A DNA stretch of 12,943 bases from Thermoflexales bacterium (GTDB lineage Bacteria > Chloroflexota > Anaerolineae > Fen-1058), in NCBI GenBank assembly GCA_016931085.1, contig JAFGFO010000214.1, forward strand, positions 1 through 12,943, written 5' to 3'. The position numbers and the translations under genes were made by a program. The notes below the pieces were generated by a model that saw nothing but the letters and a program-made list of their open reading frames with translations, was not told the DNA's origin and made no database searches. Below, piece by piece: positions 5,981-12,259 of this stretch; position 1 is the stretch's first letter, and each line of letters starts with the position of its first letter.

Positions 5981-8386
5981 TCATTCCCCAATGTTGTCAA
6001 GTGCAACTTGCTTCTCGCACTTGTAGCACTGCGCCAGGCCCAGGCCTGCTTCGAGCAGCAAGCCACCGCAGGCCGGGCAAGGCTGAGACAGGGGGCGTTT
6101 CCATGTGCTAAAGCGGCAGCTTGTTTCGTCTCCCTCCCGAAAGCCGGCGCAGCCAAAGAAGGTGCGCTTGCGGCGCGTCCGCCTCTCCACGATGTCGTTG
6201 CCACACTCTGGGCAGCGCAGGCCCGTCTTGACCAGGATCGAGGCGCGGTAGCGACAGGCTGGGTAGGTGCTGCAACCGATAAAGCGACCGTGGCGGCCCA
6301 ATTTGATCAACAGTGGATTGCCACACTGGGGGCACGCTTCGCCGGTCGGCTCGGCGGCAAGCCTCAACTCTTCCATCGTCTCGCGAGCGGCGGCCAGAGT
6401 CTGCGAGAAGGGGCCGTAAAATTGGCGCAGTAAGCTGAGGCGGGCCAGCTCACCGCTGGCGACGCGGTCGAGATCGTCCTCCATCTGGGCCGTAAAGCCA
6501 AGGTCTGCGATGTCTGGAAAGTGCTTGACCAGCAGGTCATTGACGATATAACCCAATTCGGTCGGGACCAACTGCTTGGCCTGGCGTTCGACGTAGTAGC
6601 GCTGCTGGATGGTGGACAGGGTCGGAGCATAAGTGGATGGGCGGCCGATGCCGTGCGCTTCCAGGGCGCGCACCAGGGAGGCCTCGGTGAAACGGGACGG
6701 CGGCTGGGTAAAATGCTGCTCCGGCAGCAGGCGCACCAGATCGAGCGCCTGGCCGGGCTCTAATGGCGGCAAGCGGACACCCTGACCGGCTTCGCCCTCG
6801 TCCGGCGCTTCGCCCTCGTCACGCGCCTCTTCGTACACGGCCAAAAAGCCGGGGAATCTGACAAGCGACCCGCTGGCGCGAAAAATGTATTTGAGATTTG
6901 AGGTTTGATATTCGATATTTGGCTTCGCCTCGACTTCCACGCTCGTCAGGTCTAGCACCGCTGGCGCCATCTGGCTGGCGACAAAGCGTTTCCAGACCAG
7001 CTCGTACAGGCGGTATGGGTCGCGTTCCAGGTAAGGCTTGGCCGCGGCCGGCTGGCGCATCACGCTGGTGGGGCGGATGGCCTCGTGCGCTTCTTGGGCG
7101 GCCTTGGCCCTGGTCTTGTAGACCGGCGGGTGCTGAGGCAGGTAGGCGGGGCCGAATTTTTGGCCGATCAAGTCCCGCGCTTCTCGTTGAGCCGTCTCCG
7201 CCACGTTGGTCGAATCGCTTCGCATATAGGTAATGAGGCCAACGCGCTCGCCGCCGCCGAGGTCGACGCCCTCGTACAAGCCCTGCGCCACGGCCATCGT
7301 CCGCTTGGCCGTGAAACCCAGGCGGCGCGAGGCCTCCTGCTGCAGCGTGCTGGTGGTGAACGGCGCGGCCGGGTTGCGCCGGCGCTCGCGCCGCTTCACG
7401 TCGAGCACGCTGTAAGCTGCCTGCTCTAATTCGGCCACGATGGCCAAAGCCCCGTCGTGGCTTTTGAGCGCCACCTCCCGGTCATCGATGCGCCACAACT
7501 TGGCCTTGAAGGGATCGGAGGGAGTACCCAGGGCAGGGGCCAGCCCTGCCCCTACATCCGCTGCGCTCGCAAGCCCGGCCTTCACGAGTTCAGCCTCGAT
7601 AGACCAATACTCTACCGGCGCAAAGGCGGCGATTTCACGTTCGCGTTCCACGACCAGCCGCACGGCCACGCTCTGCACGCGCCCGGCGCTCAGCCCTTTG
7701 CGCCCCATCTTTTCACGCAGCAGCGGGCTGATGGTGTAACCCACCAGCCGGTCGAGGATACGGCGCGCCTGTTGAGCCTCCACGCGCTGCAGGTCGATCT
7801 GGCGGGGATGCGCAAAGGCATAAGCGATCGCTTCTTGGGTGATTTCGTGGAACTCGACGCGCTGCACGGGGCGGTATTGGGCCTCCCGTCCCAGGACTTG
7901 GAGCAGATGCCAGGCGATGGCCTCGCCCTCGCGGTCGGGGTCGGTCGCCAGGTAAATCTCGGAAGCCTGCCGGGCGCCGGCTTTCAGCTCGCGCACCACG
8001 TCTTTCTTTTTCTGGGGGATGACGTAGCGCGGCGCGAAATCGTTCTCCACGTCGATGCCCATGCGGTTGGCCGGCAGGTCACGCACGTGGCCGACCGAGG
8101 CCTTGACAAGATAGGCCTGGCCCAGGAAGCGCCCCACCGTGCGCGCCTTGGCCGGCGACTCGACGATGACCAGCTTGGGGGAGCCGGCCAGGGCAGCCTT
8201 GATGTGCTCGCGGGGATCCAGCCCAGCGTGGGCAGGCGTGTGACCTGGGAGAAAGAGCTTGGTGCCACACGCCGGGCACGTCCCTTGCGTGGCAGCTCGC
8301 CCGGCGCGGGTAAAGACCGGCCGGGCATCTTGCATCGCTTGCTTTTGCCGGCACTTGACACAATAGGCAATGACTGCTTCGCTCAC
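5981..8386 (-). CDS. topA: DNA topoisomerase I with N-terminal DUF5679 zinc ribbon
   Basis: A type IA topoisomerase that relaxes negative supercoils, 801 aa. Domain order: an N-terminal DUF5679-like zinc ribbon (Cys9, Cys12, Cys37, Cys40); a TOPRIM domain (71-190) with Glu76 and the DxDxE residues Asp149, Asp151, Glu153; the catalytic Tyr387 in ITYMRSDSTN; and three C-terminal zinc ribbons (Cys685/688/705/711, Cys725/728/746/757, Cys770/773/787/790). The start is GTG at 8384-8386, with AGGA 7 nt upstream. Three stretches look inserted: residues 276-290, encoded by a palindromic element; 488-503, encoded by a heptamer array; and a duplicated DEGEA at 523-533. All are in frame and all catalytic motifs are intact, so the enzyme should be functional. 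It is the last gene of the glycerate kinase-dprA-manC-topA cluster. Confidence 0.97.
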   Translation of the reverse strand: MSEAVIAYCVKCRQKQAMQDARPVFTRAGRAATQGTCPACGTKLFLPGHTPAHAGLDPREHIKAALAGSPKLVIVESPAKARTVGRFLGQAYLVKASVGHVRDLPANRMGIDVENDFAPRYVIPQKKKDVVRELKAGARQASEIYLATDPDREGEAIAWHLLQVLGREAQYRPVQRVEFHEITQEAIAYAFAHPRQIDLQRVEAQQARRILDRLVGYTISPLLREKMGRKGLSAGRVQSVAVRLVVEREREIAAFAPVEYWSIEAELVKAGLASAADVGAGLAPALGTPSDPFKAKLWRIDDREVALKSHDGALAIVAELEQAAYSVLDVKRRERRRNPAAPFTTSTLQQEASRRLGFTAKRTMAVAQGLYEGVDLGGGERVGLITYMRSDSTNVAETAQREARDLIGQKFGPAYLPQHPPVYKTRAKAAQEAHEAIRPTSVMRQPAAAKPYLERDPYRLYELVWKRFVASQMAPAVLDLTSVEVEAKPNIEYQTSNLKYIFRASGSLVRFPGFLAVYEEARDEGEAPDEGEAGQGVRLPPLEPGQALDLVRLLPEQHFTQPPSRFTEASLVRALEAHGIGRPSTYAPTLSTIQQRYYVERQAKQLVPTELGYIVNDLLVKHFPDIADLGFTAQMEDDLDRVASGELARLSLLRQFYGPFSQTLAAARETMEELRLAAEPTGEACPQCGNPLLIKLGRHGRFIGCSTYPACRYRASILVKTGLRCPECGNDIVERRTRRKRTFFGCAGFREGDETSCRFSTWKRPLSQPCPACGGLLLEAGLGLAQCYKCEKQVALDNIGE
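6878..6925 (-). repeat. Heptamer array read in frame within topA
   Basis: On the - strand five 7-bp units run in tandem starting at about 6925, of the form TCAAAT(A/C) with variants (CCAAATA, TCGAATA and so on). They encode residues about 488-503 of TopA (KPNIEYQTSN...). Base composition drops to AT-rich within an otherwise GC-rich gene, which supports a later insertion. The type matches the arrays at 3618-3659 and 12471-12514. Confidence 0.65.
7517..7561. repeat. Palindromic element read in frame within topA
   Basis: GGGCAGGG (7531-7538) and CCCTGCCC (7544-7551) form a perfect 8-bp stem with a 5-nt loop. Surrounding sequence extends the element to about 45 bp. On the coding strand it gives ADVGAGLAPALGTPS (residues 276-290), a peptide that interrupts the otherwise charged flanking region. 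The GTAGGGGCAGGGC motif resembles a dispersed palindromic repeat; copies elsewhere cannot be checked here. Confidence 0.55.
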
Positions 8387-8411
8387 ACAAGCTTCCTAGC
8401 CAGACTTCCCC

Positions 8412-9491
8412 CTACAAATACCTTCCCCCGCTGGTAGCACGCAACTTGTCCACCAACTGGCGCACGTCTTGGGCGCGCTCGCTGGGGCAAATCAACAACA
8501 CGTCGTCGGTATCCACGATGACCAGGTCACTCAGGCCGATGGTAGCCACCAGGCGATTGTTGCCGTAGACCAGCGTATGGCCGGTATCCACCTCCAGCAG
8601 CTCGGCGTCGATGACGACGTTGCCGTGTTCGTCGCCGGGCAAGATGTCGAGCAAGGTCGCCCAACTGCCGATGTCACTCCAGCCGATATTGGCCGGCAGC
8701 ACAGCCACGTCCCCCGCGCCCTCCATAATGCCATAATCGATCGTCTGGGCCGCCACGCGCGGCCATTCGTAAGCCAAAGCCGCGTGCTCGCGGTCGCTGC
8801 CCAACGCCGCGTCGATCCGCTCCAACTGGGCGTAAAAATGGGGCATCTGCCGCTCGAACTCGGCCAGGATGCGATCCACGCGCCACATAAACATGCCGCT
8901 GTTCCAGGTATGTTGGCCCGAGGCCAGGAAGCGCTCGGCGGTGGCGTGGTCTGGCTTTTCTCGAAAGGCCTGGACGCGATAGGCCGGCTGCGCATCGAAC
9001 TCGCCCAGCAGCTCGCCGCGCTCAATGTAGCCAAACCCCGTCGAGGCGAAACTGGGCGTGATGCCGAGTGTGACCAGGAGGCCCTGCTGAGCAAGCTGGT
9101 AAGCCGCCGCTAACGTGTCACGAAAAGTCTGGGCGTCGGCGATGTAATGGTCGGCGGTGAGGACGGCCATCGTCGCTTCAGGGTCGGCCCGGCGCAGCAT
9201 AATAGCCGCCAGCCCTATGGCCGGCGCGGTGCCGCGCGGCAGCGGCTCGACGATAAAGTTGCCGCCCGGCAAGTTAGGCGCCTGGCGCAGCAGGGCGCCC
9301 ACCTGGTCCTGGGCCGTCACGATGTAAATTTGCTCCGGCGAAAAGAGCGGCGCCAGGCGCTCGACGGCCAGTTGAAACATGGTCCGGTTGCCGACCAGGC
9401 GCAGCGCCTGCTTGGGGCGCATCTGGCGGCTGAGCGGCCACAAGCGCGTGCCGCTGCCGCCAGCCAAAATTGTCGCATAATAGTGTTCCAC
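8412..9491 (-). CDS. manC: Mannose-1-phosphate guanylyltransferase
   Basis: This enzyme makes GDP-mannose from GTP and mannose-1-phosphate for polysaccharide and glycan synthesis. It is 359 aa, the single-domain (GMP-only) form; the C-terminal phosphomannose isomerase domain of bifunctional ManC/AlgA is absent. Key motifs are the nucleotide-binding LAGGSGTRLWPLSR...RPKQ (9-28), EPLPRGTAPAI (82-92), LTADHYI (111-117), FREKP (176-180), WNSGMF (196-201), IDYGIME (251-257) and GWSDIGSW (270-277). The start is GTG at 9489-9491, only 3 nt after the dprA stop; the ribosome site (GGAG) is inside the dprA 3' end, so translation is likely coupled. The topA start follows after 25 nt. The role within a DNA-processing cluster is not obvious and may be just operon packing. 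Confidence 0.94.
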   Translation of the reverse strand: MEHYYATILAGGSGTRLWPLSRQMRPKQALRLVGNRTMFQLAVERLAPLFSPEQIYIVTAQDQVGALLRQAPNLPGGNFIVEPLPRGTAPAIGLAAIMLRRADPEATMAVLTADHYIADAQTFRDTLAAAYQLAQQGLLVTLGITPSFASTGFGYIERGELLGEFDAQPAYRVQAFREKPDHATAERFLASGQHTWNSGMFMWRVDRILAEFERQMPHFYAQLERIDAALGSDREHAALAYEWPRVAAQTIDYGIMEGAGDVAVLPANIGWSDIGSWATLLDILPGDEHGNVVIDAELLEVDTGHTLVYGNNRLVATIGLSDLVIVDTDDVLLICPSERAQDVRQLVDKLRATSGGRYL

Positions 9492-9494
9492 ACC

Positions 9495-10607
9495 TCACTC
9501 CACGCGGTACGGCGCGCGTGCCTCGCGCGCCACGACATAATTCATGCCGCCCGTCTGGCGCACCATGCCCTTGAGTTCCATCATCGCCAGCGCGCTCGAC
9601 ACCTGGGCGACCGGCAGCCCAGTCTGGCGGCTGATCTCGTCGATGTGCACCGCCTCGGACGACAGCAAGGCCAATACCTGGCTTTCGGTTTCGTCCTGGG
9701 GGGGAATGGCCGCGCGCGCCTCGATGTGCTGGGTGATCATGGTCATGTTCAGCTCTTCGAGGATATCCTGGGCCTTGAGCGCCACCAACGCGCCGTCGCG
9801 CAGCAGCCTGTTGGAGCCAGCCGAGCTGCGGGCAAAGACGTGGCCTGGCATGGCAAACACGTCACGCCCCTGCTCGGCGGCGAAATCGGCCGTGATGAGC
9901 GCGCCGGAACGCTCGCCAGCCTCCACGACCAGCACGGCCAGGCTCAAGCCGCTGATAATGCGGTTGCGAGGGGGAAAGTTGCCGGCATCGGGCTTGGTGC
10001 CAAGCGGGTAATCGCAGACCAGTGCGCCGTGCGCGACGATTTGCTCGGACAGCTTGCGGTGCTCTGGCGGATACAGCACGTCGATCCCGTTTCCCAGCAC
10101 GGCGATCGTGCGCCCTCCGGCATCAATGGCCGCCTGGTGCGCGGCGGCGTCGATGCCGAGCGCCAGGCCACTGACGATGGTGATGCCGCTGGCCGCCAGC
10201 TCACCGGCAAAGACGCGGGCAGCTTCTTTGCCGTAGGCCGTGGCGCGGCGCGTGCCCACCACGGCCAACGCCCACTGGTCCGTTTCGACCAGCGTTCCCT
10301 TGACGTACAGCACGGGCGGCGGGTGAGGGATTTCTCGCAAGCGGAGCGGGTAGGCCTCGTCGTCCCAGGTCAGGGCCCGCGCCCCGAGGCGCTCCAGTTG
10401 GCGCAAATCGCTCCCCGCGTCGTAGGATGAGCGCCACTTGAGCAGGTTGTCGACCGAGCGCCGGTCAAGGCCGGCCCGCAGCAGCTCGGCCGGCGCGGCT
10501 CGCCAGGCCCGCTCCAGGTCGCCAAAGTGATCCAACAGCAGCCTTACCTTTGCCGGCCCGATACCGGGAACGCGGTTAAAGCCTATCCAGTAGCGAAGGT
10601 CCGTCAT
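9495..10607 (-). CDS. dprA: DNA-processing protein DprA
   Basis: DprA binds incoming single-stranded DNA in natural transformation and loads RecA; it is also found in non-competent bacteria. At 370 aa it has three parts: an N-terminal HhH/SAM-like region (1-60, VPGIGPAKVRLLL), the Rossmann-fold core (80-290) with VVGTRRATAYG (116-126), SGLALGIDAAAH (146-157), FPPRNRIISG (211-220) and SGALITA (234-240), and a C-terminal winged helix (about 305-360). The start is the ATG at 10605-10607, which overlaps the glycerate kinase stop in an ATGA arrangement; homology begins here. The frame is open to 10826, but the added residues are shadow sequence from the kinase gene. A leaderless-type promoter lies in the last kinase codons, so dprA may be both coupled and independently transcribed. 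Confidence 0.95.
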   Translation of the reverse strand: MTDLRYWIGFNRVPGIGPAKVRLLLDHFGDLERAWRAAPAELLRAGLDRRSVDNLLKWRSSYDAGSDLRQLERLGARALTWDDEAYPLRLREIPHPPPVLYVKGTLVETDQWALAVVGTRRATAYGKEAARVFAGELAASGITIVSGLALGIDAAAHQAAIDAGGRTIAVLGNGIDVLYPPEHRKLSEQIVAHGALVCDYPLGTKPDAGNFPPRNRIISGLSLAVLVVEAGERSGALITADFAAEQGRDVFAMPGHVFARSSAGSNRLLRDGALVALKAQDILEELNMTMITQHIEARAAIPPQDETESQVLALLSSEAVHIDEISRQTGLPVAQVSSALAMMELKGMVRQTGGMNYVVAREARAPYRVE

Positions 10608-12100
10608 GACCAGACTATACCTGAAAGATGGCAAAAGGTCAAGCGTGTGTTCTGTTCCAAGCGCCCGCGAATCTTTTCCGCCGCCAGGAGGGCCAGGTGA
10701 GTGTTCCGCCCACCGCGGCCAGGCGGCTGGCCTTCGGGCAGGCGAATCTTGACGGTCGCCTCGCCTCCAAAAATAAAGGCCAGCTTTCGAGACGGGTCGT
10801 TCGGATTGGTCACGAGAACCAGGCATATATCGGCCACGTTCGTGCCCGTGGGACCGGTTTCAATCCCCAAGCCGAGCTGGGTGAAAAAGGAGGCTGAGTC
10901 ATAACGGGCGATATAGTCCTCGTAGGCCAGGCCCCGGCCGTGGGCCGCAGCCAGGGTATCCCCATCGGCCACCGCGCCGGCTAGGCCAGAGTTGCCATCT
11001 AGCCCGTCAGTAGAAAAGCTCGCAAAGGTGAGCTGGTCCGTCTCCGCCAGGCAAGGAGTGACGACTTTCCAGATGTTTTCTATTTCTTGGGTCACCTCGG
11101 CCTTGATCTTGCCCTCGGTCGTGCCACTTCTCCAACCAAAGAGGTAGCTCGTGTAACCCAATCCTTCTGCCCTCTCCCTGGCCGCCTCCATGGCCTGGTC
11201 ATTGTTGGCGATGATGACGTATTGGCTCCTGGCCGGGGCCAACAGGGGTGAATCCTTGGCAAGAGCGCCGCGATCCGGCTTGCCCAGCCCGGCCTGGATA
11301 TACGCCCTGACAGCCGGCGGGGTTTTGTCCCAGATATCGTACTTGCTCAGGACCTGGCAGGCCATCTCAAAAGTCGACTCGTCGCCGACGGTTGGCCCCG
11401 AGGCAATGACCGAGGGGTCATCTACCATCCCCGTGCTGGTCACGGGGGTATCCGAGATGGCCAAAGAAATAAAGCCGCCGGCGTTCCTGGCACAGCGGCG
11501 CATCCGGCCGCCCTTGAGCTGGTCGACGTGCTTGCGCACGGCGTTGACCTCGTCGATGGTGGCCGGGACGGTGAGCAAGAGCCGGCTGGTCTCTTGATAA
11601 TCCTCCAGGCTGATCCCTTCCACGGGCAAGGCCATCAGGGAAGAGCCGCCGCCGGAGATGAGGGCGATGACGAGCGAGCTAGCGTCGGCGCTCTTCAAAA
11701 GCGCCCGCATCTGCCGCGCCCCTTCGACGCCTCCCTCATTGGGGGTGGGGTGATCGGCCGCAAAGAGCTTGATTCTCTCTGAAATAGGCTCGTGGGCTTG
11801 ATCCCGGTAGACGTTCAGGACGCCGGCGGTGATCCTGTCGCCCAGGATGCTGGCCAATTCCGTGCCCGTGCGCCTGGCGGCCTTGCCGCCGCCGGCGACG
11901 AGGATCCGCTCGTAGTCGTCAAGGTTATACATCCTGCCGGCTACAGTGAGCGTATGACCCTCCAGGCTCACGTGGCGCCGCAAGGCCGGTCCAGGCATCA
12001 CCCGCTCCAGGGCACAGGCCAGGATGCGCGTAGCGTCGGCCCGGGCTGGCGCGAGGCTCGCATATCTCAACGCGTTGTCATCCAGACGTATCTGCCGCAC
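10604..12100 (-). CDS. Glycerate 2-kinase (DUF4147/MOFRL) with permuted MOFRL motif order
   Basis: A class II glycerate kinase, 498 aa, which phosphorylates D-glycerate (usually to 2-phosphoglycerate) in serine, glyoxylate or sugar-acid metabolism. The N-terminal DUF4147 half has the expected order: GKAA (72-75), HPTP (117-120), SGGGSSL (149-155), NAVRKHVDQLKGGR (186-199), SDTP (216-219) and IASGPT (232-237). The C-terminal half contains all MOFRL motifs, but in the order STDGLDG (363-369), TGPTGTNVADI (415-425), GGEATV (445-450), GRGGRNTHLAL (461-471). In the families I know the GGE...GGRN block comes before the (A)GTDG block. The protein is longer than the usual 420-450 aa. The start is GTG at 12098-12100, which sits 6 nt after a -10 box. 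The last 12 codons contain the dprA promoter. Confidence 0.9.
   Translation of the reverse strand: MRQIRLDDNALRYASLAPARADATRILACALERVMPGPALRRHVSLEGHTLTVAGRMYNLDDYERILVAGGGKAARRTGTELASILGDRITAGVLNVYRDQAHEPISERIKLFAADHPTPNEGGVEGARQMRALLKSADASSLVIALISGGGSSLMALPVEGISLEDYQETSRLLLTVPATIDEVNAVRKHVDQLKGGRMRRCARNAGGFISLAISDTPVTSTGMVDDPSVIASGPTVGDESTFEMACQVLSKYDIWDKTPPAVRAYIQAGLGKPDRGALAKDSPLLAPARSQYVIIANNDQAMEAARERAEGLGYTSYLFGWRSGTTEGKIKAEVTQEIENIWKVVTPCLAETDQLTFASFSTDGLDGNSGLAGAVADGDTLAAAHGRGLAYEDYIARYDSASFFTQLGLGIETGPTGTNVADICLVLVTNPNDPSRKLAFIFGGEATVKIRLPEGQPPGRGGRNTHLALLAAEKIRGRLEQNTRLTFCHLSGIVWS
10614..10642 (-). promoter_or_regulatory. Leaderless-type promoter of dprA, inside the kinase gene
   Basis: Read on the - strand: TTGACC (10637-10642), exactly 17 bp, TATAGT (10614-10619), 6 nt, then the dprA ATG. 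The predicted +1 is the A of the ATG. It is embedded in the final codons of the glycerate kinase gene, giving dprA-manC-topA a possible internal start of transcription. Confidence 0.65.
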
Positions 12101-12106
12101 GCGATC

Positions 12107-12135
12107 ATTTTAACACGGCGGGCATGGAAAAGCAA
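12107..12135 (-). promoter_or_regulatory. Leaderless-type promoter of the glycerate kinase cluster
   Basis: Read on the - strand: TTGCTT (12130-12135), exactly 17 bp, TAAAAT (12107-12112), 6 nt, then GTG (12098-12100). The predicted +1 is the G of the start codon. An ATG inside the -10 region is out of frame and would precede +1, which favours the GTG. Confidence 0.6.
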
Positions 12136-12144
12136 CGTGCGTTC

Positions 12145-12166
12145 GGCGCGGACCACAATCCGCGCC
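12145..12166. repeat. 8-bp inverted repeat in the divergent control region
   Basis: GGCGCGGA (12145-12152) and TCCGCGCC (12159-12166) are exact complements around CCACAA. The site starts 10 bp upstream of the kinase -35 box. It could be an operator, a transcript-blocking hairpin or a dispersed palindrome; I cannot choose between these. Confidence 0.5.
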
Positions 12167-12192
12167 CCCTCGGCGGGTGGTGATGCGGCGAG

Positions 12193-12223
12193 AACGACGA
12201 GTGGCGCAGTGGCGCTCGTCGTT
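12193..12223. promoter_or_regulatory. Candidate operator overlapping the MalT-like gene -35 box
   Basis: AACGACGAG (12193-12201) and CTCGTCGTT (12215-12223) are a perfect 9-bp inverted repeat with a 13-bp spacer, a spacing that suits a dimeric DNA-binding protein. The spacer also contains TGGCGC twice. The right arm ends on the first base of the -35 box (12223-12228), so a bound protein would affect RNA polymerase access there. Confidence 0.5.
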
Positions 12224-12251
12224 TGAGCCTGCTGGCAAAACGTGTTACAAT
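12223..12251 (+). promoter_or_regulatory. Leaderless-type promoter of the MalT-like gene
   Basis: TTGAGC (12223-12228), exactly 17 bp, then TACAAT (12246-12251). A GTG follows after 5 nt (12257) and an in-frame ATG after 8 nt (12260). Either would lie at or within two or three bases of the expected transcription start. Confidence 0.7.
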
Positions 12252-12259
12252 GATGTGTG

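Noticed and set aside
7457..8437. 326-aa open frame antisense to topA
   Set aside because: Shadow of topA; no motifs, no ribosome site, and it runs against a gene with clear catalytic residues.
9147..10430. 427-aa open frame antisense to manC and dprA
   Set aside because: Spans two well-supported genes on the opposite strand; His/Gln/Arg-rich shadow translation with no domains.
8412..10607. manC between dprA and topA as evidence of a novel DNA-glycosylation or defence system
   Set aside because: All three are common housekeeping genes, no glycosyltransferase or nuclease partner is present, and tight packing alone does not imply shared function.
10608..10826. 73-residue N-terminal extension of dprA
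   Set aside because: It is antiphase reading of the glycerate kinase 3' end; the canonical DprA start is at 10607, immediately downstream of a promoter.
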